64,000 nucleotides of DNA from Bradyrhizobium sp. ISRA464 (lineage in GTDB: Bacteria > Pseudomonadota > Alphaproteobacteria > Rhizobiales > Xanthobacteraceae): NCBI RefSeq assembly GCF_029910095.1, contig NZ_CP094526.1:4526001-4590000 (forward strand), written 5' to 3'. Position 1 is the stretch's first letter. Each line of letters starts with the position of its first letter. The notes under the pieces are model-generated. The model ran no database searches. It was given only the letters and a program-made list of their open reading frames with translations, and was not told the DNA's origin. Below are positions 1 through 10,058 of this stretch, in pieces. Made by a program: the position numbers and the translations under genes.

Positions 1-462
1 GGCAGCCCGAACACCCTCTACTTCACCGACGGCATCGACGGCGAGACGCATGGCCTGTTCGGCGCAATCGAGAGCATACCGCTCATTGGGGCGTCAACGC
101 CGACGCATCATTCAGACATGTTGACGCATCAAACGGGCGGCGAGATGGGAACCTCGGCGGCGAAAACCATCACCGTGACGGACCCGCCTGCATCCGGCGC
201 GTCTGGACGACCCGCCATTGCCCGCACTCTCTCCGATCTAATGTCTCAGTTCGGCGGCCATGACGCCACCGGCGCACCAAATCATTTGAGCGGCACCAGC
301 GTAGGTTCTCTTATGCACAGGGGTGGCCCAATCCCCGACATTGCAGCCCTTACCGAGCGCTTCGTGGGTGCTCCATTCGTGAGCGGCGGCACAACGGGAC
401 TCTTACCCAGTTCACTGGCAGCGGAAGAGCAAAGGGCGTTTTTGGCTTTGCATCAGGGATAA
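1..462 (+). CDS. C-terminal part of a TIGR03118-like protein (5' end outside window)
   Basis: The frame is open from base 1 and ends at TAA 460-462, so only the last 153 residues are visible. The first residues, GSPNTLYFTDGIDGETHGLFG, resemble the C-terminal end of the TIGR03118 family, an uncharacterised set of secreted proteins. After that motif comes a tail of roughly 125 residues, rich in Gly, Ser, Thr and Pro, that I do not recognise and that looks like an extension of the family domain. The stop lies about 10 bases before the start of the HlyB-like gene, so the two are probably co-transcribed. A role as cargo of the adjoining exporter is inference only; no RTX nonapeptides are visible in this fragment. 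Confidence 0.6.
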   Translation, partial: GSPNTLYFTDGIDGETHGLFGAIESIPLIGASTPTHHSDMLTHQTGGEMGTSAAKTITVTDPPASGASGRPAIARTLSDLMSQFGGHDATGAPNHLSGTSVGSLMHRGGPIPDIAALTERFVGAPFVSGGTTGLLPSSLAAEEQRAFLALHQG

Positions 463-472
463 CGGGGCGGGC

Positions 473-2598
473 GTGATGGACTCGGCGCTCGAGTGCTTGG
501 TCGCGGTCGCCCGATATCATGGCGTCGATATGTCCGTCGATCGCCTCAAGCACGACTTCGCCCTCGCCGAGAACGACCCGATCGAACGCCTGCTGCCTTC
601 CATTGCCCGAAACATCGGCTTTCGGGCAAAAGCACTCAAGCTCAAATGGCGGGATTTGGGTCGTCTCGGCGAAGCCTACCCCATCATCGTTCGCCTCGCC
701 GACGGCAAGCGCGTGATCGCCGTCGGCATGCGGGACGAAAAGCTTGGCATCGTCGATCCGACGTCCAAACAGCCGGAGGTGATCCCTTTCGACAAAGAGA
801 TGTTCTGTCGAAACTGGAAGGGCGAGGCCCTGCTGCTCCGCCGCAATTACGCCTTCGCCGATGAGACACGCCCCTTCGGCTTCGCCTGGTTCCTCCCGGA
901 GATACTGCGGAACGCCGGGAGCTTCCGCGACATCGTGATCGCGGCGATCATGCTCCAGGTTCTGGCGCTCGCATTGCCGATCTTCATCCAGATCACCATC
1001 GACAAAGTTCTGGTCCACCAGGCCTACACGACGCTCTACGTCTTGGCGGCCGGCGTCAGTCTCGCCGTCGTCTTCGACGCCGCGTTCAACTACCTTCGCC
1101 GCTCCCTGCTGGTTTATACGTCGGCGCGCATCGATGTCCGGACGTCGACCCGCACCTTCGAGCGCCTGCTTTCGCTCTCCATCGATTTCTTCGAGCGGGT
1201 CTCGGCCGGCGTCATTACCAAGCACATGCAACAGGTCGAGAAGATTCGCGAATTTCTGACCGGGCGACTTCTGCTAACGCTGCTCGATGCGACCTCGCTG
1301 CTGGTTATCGTCCCGCTCCTGTTCATGTACAGCAAGGCGCTGGCGACGCTTGTGCTCGGCTTCTCGGCCTTCACGGCCGGCGTCATCGCCGGCCTCGTGC
1401 CGATCTATCGCCGCCGACTGCGCGCCTTGTACGAGGCGGAGGGACAACGCCAGGCCTATCTCGTCGAGACCATCCACGGCATGGAAACCGTGAAGGCGCT
1501 CGCGACCGAGCCGTTGCGGCGTCGCGAGTGGGACACCCGCTGCGCCCAGGCCGCGCAGTCGCATTTCCGGGTCGGCCGGATCTCCACGGGAGCGCAAGCG
1601 GTCATCGGGCTTCTCGAAAAGCTGCTGACGGTTGCAGTCATCGGGTTCGGCGCCCAACTCGTGTTCGACGGCCATATCACCGTGGGCGCGCTGATCGCGT
1701 TCAACATGCTGTCCGGCCGGGTGACCGGACCGCTTGGGCAGATCGTCTCGCTGGTGCATTCGTATCAAGAGGCAGGCCTGTCGGTGCGCATGCTCGGCGA
1801 GATCATGAACCGGCGGCCGGAACGGAGTTCGAGTGTCCGCGGGCTTCGGGCGCCGATCGCCGGACAGGTCGAGTTCGATCACGTCACCTTCCGCTATACC
1901 GAGAGCGCGCCACCGGCCCTCGACGACGTCTCGCTGACCATTCGGTCAGGCGAGGTCTTCGGGATCGTCGGTCGCAGCGGCTGGGAAAGACCACCCTGAC
2001 CCGGCTCATCCGCGCCATGTACCCGCTCCAGCTCGGGTCGGTGCGGATCGACGGCCACGACGTCCGCGAGATCGATCTGCCACATCTGCGCAGCCAGGTC
2101 GGCGTCGTGCTGCAGCAGTGCTTCCTTTTCCGGGGCACGGTCCGTGAAAACATCGGGTCGACCAAGCCCGACGCCACCCTCGAAGAGATCATCGCCGCCG
2201 CCACCGCCTCCGGCGCCGACGAGTTCGTCAGGAATCTCGCCCAGGGGTATGACACGCTCCTGGAGGAAGGCGGCACCAATCTCTCCGGCGGACAGCAGCA
2301 GCGCATCGCGATCGCCCGCGCGCTGCTCCGTCAGCCGAGGATTCTCATCCTTGACGAGGCAACGTCGGCCCTCGATCCCGAGAGCGAAGCAATTTTACAG
2401 GCGAACCTTGCCGAGATCGCAAAGGGGCGCACCGTCATCATTGTATCGCATCGGCTGTCTTCACTGGTTACTGCGGACAAGATCGTCGTCGTCGATCGCG
2501 GCCGGCTCGTCGATCAGGGTTCGCATGCCGAACTCATGTCCCGCTGCACGACCTACCGTCACCTTTGGAACCAGCAACATCGCCATCTCGCCGCATGA
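473..2598 (+). pseudogene. HlyB-like type I secretion ABC transporter, frameshifted in Walker A
   Basis: Type I exporters of this family couple ATP hydrolysis to one-step export of proteins through HlyD and an outer-membrane channel. The first frame (473-1999, GTG or ATG 476 start) carries an N-terminal C39-like domain, then a six-helix membrane domain (about residues 145-420) and the start of the nucleotide-binding domain. Where active C39 peptidases have Cys this one has Ser (DSALECLVAVARYHG), and the His position is not conserved, so the domain is the non-cleaving HlyB type. Near base 1982 the expected GRSGSGKTTL loses one base (GGCTGGGAAAG), and the frame terminates at 1999. The rest of the ATPase continues in another frame from about 1981 to 2598 with LSGGQQQR, ILDEATSALD and a switch His, all intact. 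It is either a recent pseudogene or a sequencing error. Confidence 0.85.
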
Positions 2599-3917
2599 AC
2601 AAACTACTGCCGACCGCCCGCGAATTCCAAAGCGACGCCCGCCAAATCGACGAGCGGCGGCCGCCCGCGAGCGAACGGGCCGTGCTGTATGTGCTCGTCG
2701 CCCTGATCGGCTGCGCAATCGCGTGGGCATCGGTCGCGAAAGTCGACCGGATCGTGGTCGCCCAAGGCAAGCTCGTCACGACCGCGGCCACCATCGTCGT
2801 GCAACCGCTTGAGACCTCTGTCGTCCGCAGCCTCGATGCCAAGGTCGGCGACATCGTGCAAAAGGGCGATCATCTGGCCACTCTCGACCCCACCTTCAGC
2901 ATGGCTGATGCAGCCCAGCTCCGCGGCAAGATGGCGAGCCTCGACGCGCAGATCGCCCGGCTGAATGCCGAAATCGCCGACCAGCCGTACGCACCGGAGC
3001 TCGTCGACGACGAGGCGCGCCTGCAGTTTGCCATCTGGACGCAGCGCGCCGGGAAGTACAGGGCCAAGCTTGAGTCCTTCGATAAGCAGATCAGCGAGAC
3101 CGAGGCGAAGATTACCACCAAGACCGCCGACCATGATGCCCTGACGCCTCGACTCGCGATCGCGCGCGAGCTTGAGAACATGCGACGCGAGCTGTTCAAA
3201 AAGGAGGTCGGTACCAAGATCGCTTATCTCGATGCCGAGGCCCAGCGCATGCAGATCGAGCGGGACATGCAGCTGGCGGCCAACGAGCGTCTGGAGCTTC
3301 AACAGACGCTCAATCGCCTCCATGCCGATAAGGCCGCCTATGCGGCCGAGTTCCGCCAGCAGCTGGGCGAAGACCTCGTTCAGGCCCGCCGCGACCGCGA
3401 TGCCGCGGCCAAGCAGCTCGAGAAGGCGGCGCGACGGACCGAGGTCACCGTACTGGAAGCGCCGGCGGATGCCATCGTGCTCGATGTGGCGCAACGCTCG
3501 GTGGGGTCCGTTATGAAGGAGGCGGAGCCGCTCTACACGCTCGTTCCCCTGAATTCGCCGCTCGAGGCCGAGGTTCTGGTCGAGGGACGCGACGTGGGAC
3601 ACGTCAAAGCGGCGTCTCTCACGCGCGTGAAACTGGAAGCGTGGCCGTTTCAGAAGCACGGTACGCTGGAGGGCCGGGTCAGAACGCTCTCCGAGGACGC
3701 GTTTAATCCGGATCCCAAGAAAGACGGAGAAGCACGGCCCCACTACAAGGCTCGCGTGAAGCTCACCTCAAGCGAGTTGCGCAACGTACCGGACCATTTT
3801 CGCCTGATCCCTGGGATGGCGGTCACCGCGGAAATCAAGGCGGGCGAGCGCAGCGTCATCTCGTATTTCCTCTACCCGCTCCTTCGCGGCCTCGACGAGA
3901 GCATCCGCGAGCCATGA
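2595..3917 (+). CDS. HlyD-family type I secretion periplasmic adaptor
   Basis: This 440-residue membrane-fusion protein would link the inner-membrane ABC exporter to an outer-membrane channel. It shows a short cytoplasmic N-terminus, one membrane helix at about residues 29-48, a split lipoyl/barrel-sandwich motif (DAKVGDIVQKGDHLATLDP, with the second half after residue 290), long alpha-helical hairpin segments between, and a C-terminal beta-barrel region. I chose ATG 2595 because its ATGA overlaps the stop of the HlyB frame, which is classic translational coupling; an in-frame start ten codons upstream lies inside the ATPase. The gene is intact even though its partner is frameshifted. No TolC-like gene is in view. 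Confidence 0.9.
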   Translation: MNKLLPTAREFQSDARQIDERRPPASERAVLYVLVALIGCAIAWASVAKVDRIVVAQGKLVTTAATIVVQPLETSVVRSLDAKVGDIVQKGDHLATLDPTFSMADAAQLRGKMASLDAQIARLNAEIADQPYAPELVDDEARLQFAIWTQRAGKYRAKLESFDKQISETEAKITTKTADHDALTPRLAIARELENMRRELFKKEVGTKIAYLDAEAQRMQIERDMQLAANERLELQQTLNRLHADKAAYAAEFRQQLGEDLVQARRDRDAAAKQLEKAARRTEVTVLEAPADAIVLDVAQRSVGSVMKEAEPLYTLVPLNSPLEAEVLVEGRDVGHVKAASLTRVKLEAWPFQKHGTLEGRVRTLSEDAFNPDPKKDGEARPHYKARVKLTSSELRNVPDHFRLIPGMAVTAEIKAGERSVISYFLYPLLRGLDESIREP

Positions 3918-4290
3918 CTAGAGCGTCATGGGGACGTACTTTGCTCCGCAGCCGTAAGCTAACGCGTCGCTGTGCGGAATTTCGCGCATGTGATATCGAT
4001 GATTTACGGAAGAGATAGGGGACGTATTTTGCCCGGCGCCGCAACGAGTACAATCGGAAATGCCGTAACTTTGATGATCCCGATGAACCAGGATGCCCGC
4101 GGATACCGAAGAACATCGATGAAGCTGCAAACCGTCCTGTCGCTCCGCCAGTGACTCTCGACGACCCGGCGCCTCTCGATGATCTTTCCAGTTCGGGAGG
4201 AGCGGCTGGGCCGTCGGGCCCCTATACGCCCATTCCTCCAGTTTGGCTAAGAGGTGGCGTGATTGTGGTTCCGTGAAGCAGGAGTGATTT
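3918..4290. other. 373-bp spacer, no convincing gene
   Basis: Short open frames exist on both strands but none has a ribosome site plus recognisable product. The string GGGGACGTA followed by CTTT or TTTT occurs twice (near 3930 and 4018), which hints at decayed repeated DNA. The base composition starts to drop here relative to the secretion genes. Confidence 0.5.
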
Positions 4291-4800
4291 ATGGATGACC
4301 TTGTTGGTGCGATAATAGAAAAGAAACGAGAGGTCGTACACCGGCTACTCCAAACGGGCATGGAGCTGAACTACATCTGCGACGGGAGCGCTCCCATACA
4401 CTGGGCGGCCTTGGTCGGAGACGTTGAGTGCCTGCGACTACTTCTCCAATTCGGCGCCGATCCAAATCTGGTCGATCTCGGCTACGCGCAAAATGCTGTC
4501 CACAAAGCAGCTGATCAGTCAGTCGAGATTCTTAATATGCTCTACCTGGCAGGAACAAATATTGATCTGCCAGACTCTACAGGCATGACTCCATTGATGA
4601 TCGCTGCAAAGAACGGCCGATTAAGGGAGAATATTTTGTCGCGATGTCGCCGGACCGATCGGGTGTGCGTCGCGCGAGCCTTCCTGCCGACACGATGCAA
4701 CGAGTGGCAACGCGAAGTGTCGCACTTTGAACATCGCGCTCCGAAACAGAAATATTCAGATCTAATCGCTCTACTGGGGCGTGCGACCCTCGAGGCATAA
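4291..4800 (+). CDS. Ankyrin-repeat protein, probably truncated
   Basis: A 169-residue protein. Residues about 1-110 hold three or four ankyrin repeats with the usual signatures (APIHWAALVGDVECLRLLL, GADPN, GMTPLMIAAKNGR), a fold used for protein-protein contacts. After residue 110 the ankyrin pattern stops abruptly and is replaced by Cys/Arg-rich sequence (SRCRRTDRVCVAR) unlike the family, which suggests that the real 3' end was lost by a frameshift or recombination near 4625. An AGGAG-like site precedes ATG 4291. There is no signal peptide. Composition is less G+C-rich than the flanking core genes, consistent with transfer. Its partner and role are unknown. Confidence 0.7.
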   Translation: MDDLVGAIIEKKREVVHRLLQTGMELNYICDGSAPIHWAALVGDVECLRLLLQFGADPNLVDLGYAQNAVHKAADQSVEILNMLYLAGTNIDLPDSTGMTPLMIAAKNGRLRENILSRCRRTDRVCVARAFLPTRCNEWQREVSHFEHRAPKQKYSDLIALLGRATLEA

Positions 4801-4867
4801 AAGATGACCAGGGAAATCGTGCATGTAGCGATCAAGTGCCAAGCTGCTGGCAACGGTCGGAACGCCC

Positions 4868-5686
4868 TTGGCACGAAATCTGATTTCAACTGGAGCGCAA
4901 AGAGTGCTTGGGTCGTGCCGTGGAAACTCCGGGGAGCTTGCGATTGCGACTCGGGCTCTCGCAATCGGAATCTTATGGCTGCTAGCTTATCCTGGCGCGA
5001 TTAGCAATGTTGAAGCAGGACCGCTGGCGCACCCGCTAGACGCAACTGCTCCGGCGTTCAATGCGGTTGGCATTCCTCCTCGGATCGGAAACCCCTACTC
5101 GACAGTGTTAGCTCAGTTGGGCGAGCCTGATCCGTCGTTGACCTACTTTTTGTCGAATGAGCCTGGAGACATGTCTTCGTCGACGTTGCCACCCTGGGCA
5201 GACATAGTCGCGCATATCAAGTTTTTTGGACCGGATGGTACTCCAGCTACGATAAATGGCGAACCGACCGACGGGTTCGGGGAGTTCAAAGACGCGGACG
5301 TAAAGAAGCAAATAGTAGATGCGCTCGCGGACCTTTATGAAAATTCGCCATCTGCGCGGGGGGTCCTTGATGAGATTTCCGCAGCGCAAGAATTGTGGTT
5401 TTTCGCCACAACCGGCGGGTCTGGAGCGTTCACTTCCAAGGGAATAGTCGGGTTTAATATCGATCAAACCACACGCACCCAATTCATGGGGAGCAACGGG
5501 AAGATACAGTCTGATGTACTTCAAGATGCCGTAATTCATGAGGTCATCCACGCAATATACGGTTGGGACGATCTAATAGACCCGACCACGCTCCAATCCT
5601 ACGATGTTCCAGGGGCGCCACCGATTGATTTCAATAACCCAAATTTTGATCACATTGGCGCGACGCAGCGACTTGCGACATCCTGA
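4868..5686 (+). CDS. HExxH metallopeptidase-like secreted protein, 3' end frameshifted
   Basis: The 272-residue frame contains DAVIHEVIHAIYGWDD near residues 218-233, a zincin HExxH motif, so a zinc peptidase role is plausible. The layout (a small soluble domain with a late HExxH) recalls M91/NleD-like effector peptidases, but I cannot confirm the family. A hydrophobic stretch at about residues 31-50 followed by small residues looks like a signal peptide or membrane anchor. The start is uncertain: TTG 4868 or GTG 4904 are both weak. The frame ends at TGA 5684-5686, yet the -1 frame runs on coherently to 5865 (ILNSSRLDTVRNISDIAG), so the native protein was probably about 60 residues longer. 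G+C is about 50% over 5461-5520. Confidence 0.6.
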   Translation: MARNLISTGAQRVLGSCRGNSGELAIATRALAIGILWLLAYPGAISNVEAGPLAHPLDATAPAFNAVGIPPRIGNPYSTVLAQLGEPDPSLTYFLSNEPGDMSSSTLPPWADIVAHIKFFGPDGTPATINGEPTDGFGEFKDADVKKQIVDALADLYENSPSARGVLDEISAAQELWFFATTGGSGAFTSKGIVGFNIDQTTRTQFMGSNGKIQSDVLQDAVIHEVIHAIYGWDDLIDPTTLQSYDVPGAPPIDFNNPNFDHIGATQRLATS

Positions 5687-6078
5687 ATTCGAGCAGGTTG
5701 GATACCGTTCGAAATATCAGTGACATCGCAGGGATGCACATCCCTCGCCTCACCGACGATCCAACCAGCCGCAAAGATCTCGCGGGGCGCCTGCGCAAAA
5801 AGCTTAAGCTCAAGGTCGATACGAGCGGAGACCACTGGCTGAAGGTAGGCAATTTCTCCCGCTGACCAGCGCGCACAAACTATGAAAACATCATCCCCCT
5901 AGGGAGACAGGCCCGCTTAGAGATTTTCGGCAAAGCCCAGCGACCACGCAACCATCGGCACCACGATCAAATCGTGGCGGACTATATGTCGATACTAAAA
6001 GACCTGCGGGCCCTATCTCGTCGAGAGGCCACCATCGATCACCTCCATCCAGCTGTTGCCGTCGAGTTGGACCGGTAG
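5686..6078 (+). pseudogene. Shifted 3' continuation of the metallopeptidase-like gene
   Basis: Reading from 5686 in the frame one base behind the preceding gene gives 59 coherent residues ending at TGA 5863-5865, including DDPTSRKDLAGRLRKKLKL. The same frame is then open again to TAG 6076-6078 and encodes a helical, charged stretch (QIVADYMSILKDLRALSRR). No start codon with a ribosome site serves either piece. The simplest reading is the decayed tail of the 4868 gene, with one frameshift near 5680 and one stop at 5863. An unrelated small gene remnant is the alternative. Confidence 0.4.
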
Positions 6079-6087
6079 CTAATGCGG

Positions 6088-6118
6088 AAAGGCCCGGCAT
6101 TGCTGCTGGGCCTTTTTT
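6088..6118. terminator. Rho-independent terminator, probably bidirectional
   Basis: AAAGGCCC and GGGCCTTTTTT form a hairpin around a GC-rich loop, followed by six T residues on the plus strand. Read on the minus strand it lies about 30 bp after the groEL stop and also ends in a short U run, so it can serve groEL and the decayed accessory genes. Confidence 0.75.
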
Positions 6119-6142
6119 CTCTTGAGCGCTGAATGGTTGGAC

Positions 6143-7813
<1,671 letters not shown>

Positions 7814-7873
7814 TCACCTGCGAGGCAGCAGCGGCAGGCCCTCCTCAGGGGTGAGCGTTTGCGGCGGTCAGCG

Positions 7874-8188
7874 TTAGGCCGCCTTCTTGGAGCCGGCGAC
7901 GTCGGTAAGAACGCCCATGATGTCGCTTTCCTTCATGATCAACAGCTCCTGGCCGTCGATCTTGACCTCAGTGCCCGACCACTTGCCGAACAGCACGCGG
8001 TCGCCGACCTGGATATCGATCGGAATCAGCTTGCCGCTCTCGTCGCGGCCGCCGGGACCAACGGCGATGACTTCGCCCTGGGAGGGCTTTTCCTTGGCAG
8101 TGTCGGGAATGATGATGCCGCCAGCAGTCTTCTCTTCGGCCTCGATGCGCTTGACCACGACGCGGTCGTGAAGCGGACGGAATTTCAT
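7874..8188 (-). CDS. groES: Co-chaperonin GroES (Hsp10)
   Basis: The 104-residue heptameric lid of the GroEL chamber. It shows the family start [14 protein letters not shown], the mobile-loop region [18 protein letters not shown] (about residues 17-34) and the terminal strand VLTDVAG, followed by a short Lys/Ala tail. A longer in-frame start at 8299 exists, but ATG 8188 is preceded by AAGGAGGATCGC and matches family length, so 8188 is the start. It is the first gene of the groESL operon, with the CIRCE-like operator about 35 bp upstream of its start codon. Confidence 0.98.
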   Translation of the reverse strand: MKFRPLHDRVVVKRIEAEEKTAGGIIIPDTAKEKPSQGEVIAVGPGGRDESGKLIPIDIQVGDRVLFGKWSGTEVKIDGQELLIMKESDIMGVLTDVAGSKKAA

Positions 8189-8222
8189 GCGATCCTCCTT
8201 GGCTTTTGTGATTATTGCTGGA

Positions 8223-8249
8223 TTGGCAGTCGCAATGAGCGAGTGCTCG
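8223..8249. promoter_or_regulatory. CIRCE-like HrcA operator of groESL
   Basis: TTGGCAGTC, then 9 bases, then GAGTGCTCG. The consensus is TTAGCACTC-N9-GAGTGCTAA, so each half matches 7 of 9 and the spacer is exact. It sits in the presumed 5' leader of groES, where CIRCE elements normally lie and where HrcA represses chaperone genes. The degeneracy leaves some doubt about strength of repression. Confidence 0.7.
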
Positions 8250-8257
8250 CCGCTCCT

Positions 8258-8286
8258 CACATAAGCCTGTGACGCTTGGGCGCAAG
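8258..8286 (-). promoter_or_regulatory. Possible groES housekeeping-type promoter
   Basis: On the minus strand CTTGCG (8281-8286), a 17-bp spacer and TATGTG (8258-8263) resemble a sigma-70 promoter. It would start transcription just ahead of the CIRCE-like element. Matches to both hexamers are partial. Confidence 0.35.
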
Positions 8287-8299
8287 GGCTTCGACCCAT

Positions 8300-8758
8300 G
8301 TCGCCAGTTGGTCCAAGCAGCGGTTGGGAATATCAGCCATTCCGCCGCTGTCAGGGGGATCAGCAGACATGCGGCAAGCGGGCCAAAAGCGACGCGATTG
8401 ACCCTAATGTATGGTCCGGCCGCGCGTTGCAAGAGGTTTCGGCAACCTGTCAGATGCGGTCTTGCATCAATGTATCCGGCCTCTGATTGGAGCGTGCTGT
8501 GCTCCGGGCCATCATGGATATCAGCACGCATTCGAGCTGATTAGCGGACAGGCCTCGAACGGGCCATTCGGGTCACCAGTGTTCGCATGCGCCGGGAAGA
8601 CCGATCTTCCATCGTCGTCGCATCCTCTCGCAGACCTCGGCGGGTAAGGGATGTTGGTTACATCATCTCGATAGCTCCTCACTTCGCGCTGTTCCTTTGT
8701 TCGTGCCTGGCGGTCGTTCCTTCGTCCCGGCCTGCGCGCGCAGACGCGCCGCGCGCAA
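8300..8758. other. Non-coding spacer between groES and the IS110 element
   Basis: About 460 bp with only short, unsupported frames. I see no RNA gene or conserved motif. Part of it may belong to the IS flank, since the left end of the element is not defined. Confidence 0.4.
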
Positions 8759-9978
8759 GGGGCCGTCAAGGCCGGCCGTCGTGCTGTCCTGACGTCTTGC
8801 TCTACGCTGCCAGGCTGCGCCTTGACGGCCCCGAGCACGGCGCGAGGATCGGCCAGGTCAGGACGCCGTCTCCTCAGCCTTGACGCACTCGAAGGCACGT
8901 CCTTTGTTGAGAACCGCCCAGGCGATCCGGGCGAGCTTGTTGGCGAGCGCAATCGCCAGCACGTTGTGATGCAATCGCTTCTTGGCAGCTTCGATCCAAG
9001 ATTTGAGGCCGTAGCGCTCCCAGCACTTCACCCTGACCAGCACTACCCATGCGGCTTGGACGAACAGCGCGCGTAGGTAGCGATTGCCGCGCCTTGATAT
9101 CTTGCCCAGGATCGTGCGGTCGCCGGTCGATATCTGCTTCGGCACCAGTCCAAGCCAGGCGCCGAAGTCGCGGCCTTTCGAGAACACGTCTCCACTGCCA
9201 ATCGCGGCGACCATTGCACTCGAGATAAGCGGTCCAATGCCGGGCACTGTCATCAGTCGCTCGCAAGCCTTATCTTGACGAGCCAGCGTTTCGATCTCGC
9301 TAGACAGCCCCTCGATACGCGCATCCAGCCGGCGCCAGTCGCCCGCCAGATCCTCGATGATGCGTAACATGCGAGGCGAGAGCACATCGGTGCGCGTCGC
9401 GAGGATACCCGGCAACTCGGATCGCAGGGAATGCAGGCCTTGGCGTACGGCGATGCCCCGCTCCAGCAGAAACGCACGGATCTGATTGATGACGCCGGTA
9501 CGCTGACTGACCAATCGATCGCGGACGCGGTGCAGCGCCTGAAGGTCGAGCTGATCGGCTGTCTTGGTTGCGACGAATTTCATGGTCGGGCGTTGGACAG
9601 CCTCGGCGATGGCTTCCGCATCTCGGAAGTCATTCTTCTGTCCTTTCGAATACGGGCGCACGTCTTTCGCCGGCATCAAGCGAGCGTCGTGGCCGAGCAT
9701 TTGGAGCTTGCGACTGAGGTGATGCGCGCCGACGCAAGCCTCCATCCCGATCAAGCAGGGCGGGAAGTTGGCGAGCCGTCTTTCCACCTGGCTGCGTGAC
9801 CACTTCTGCCGCAGCACGATGGCACCGCGGTGATCATGACCTACGAGGTGGAACGAGTTCTTGCCGATATCGATGCCGATCACGGCGACCGCTGTGTTGA
9901 GGTTCCGAGACATGGCGTGCTCCTTGACCTGAGCGCCCCTTGCCAGCTTCTCGCACTGGCGGGGCCGGAGCACGGCCG
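8759..9978 (-). mobile_element. IS110-family insertion element (ends not defined)
   Basis: One intact DEDD transposase with non-coding flanks. Downstream of the gene a 14-bp inverted repeat, GGGGCCGTCAAGGC (8759-8772) and GCCTTGACGGCCCC (8819-8832), could fold. GAGCACGG occurs in the same orientation on both sides (about 8833 and 9968). IS110-family elements lack long terminal inverted repeats and leave no clear target duplication, so the stated ends are only a guess. Confidence 0.45.
8858..9913 (-). CDS. IS110-family transposase (DEDD recombinase)
   Basis: The 351-residue enzyme has the N-terminal RuvC-like DEDD domain (VIGIDIGKNSFHLVGHD at about residues 11-27; GMEAC; KNDFRDAEAIAEA) and the C-terminal Tnp_20 domain with TVPGIGPLISSAMVAAIG and the catalytic Ser region in the DFGAWLGLVPKQ to RRGNRYLR stretch. 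These enzymes recombine DNA guided by an element-encoded bridge RNA. ATG 9913 is preceded by AAGGAG; the longer frame to 10018 lacks support. No frameshift or stop is seen, so the enzyme looks functional. It was inserted between groES and the amidohydrolase gene without breaking either. Confidence 0.95.
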   Translation of the reverse strand: MSRNLNTAVAVIGIDIGKNSFHLVGHDHRGAIVLRQKWSRSQVERRLANFPPCLIGMEACVGAHHLSRKLQMLGHDARLMPAKDVRPYSKGQKNDFRDAEAIAEAVQRPTMKFVATKTADQLDLQALHRVRDRLVSQRTGVINQIRAFLLERGIAVRQGLHSLRSELPGILATRTDVLSPRMLRIIEDLAGDWRRLDARIEGLSSEIETLARQDKACERLMTVPGIGPLISSAMVAAIGSGDVFSKGRDFGAWLGLVPKQISTGDRTILGKISRRGNRYLRALFVQAAWVVLVRVKCWERYGLKSWIEAAKKRLHHNVLAIALANKLARIAWAVLNKGRAFECVKAEETAS

Positions 9979-10058
9979 GACCATTCCGAAGTCGGATTTG
10001 CGGCAGCCGCGCGTCCATTGCGCCAGCGGAGCTTGCCCGCGCCGCTGGCGCCGTTCAC

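Noticed and set aside
4804..5004. 66-codon ATG frame ahead of the metallopeptidase-like gene
   Set aside because: It overlaps that gene in another frame, has a poor ribosome site and no recognisable sequence.
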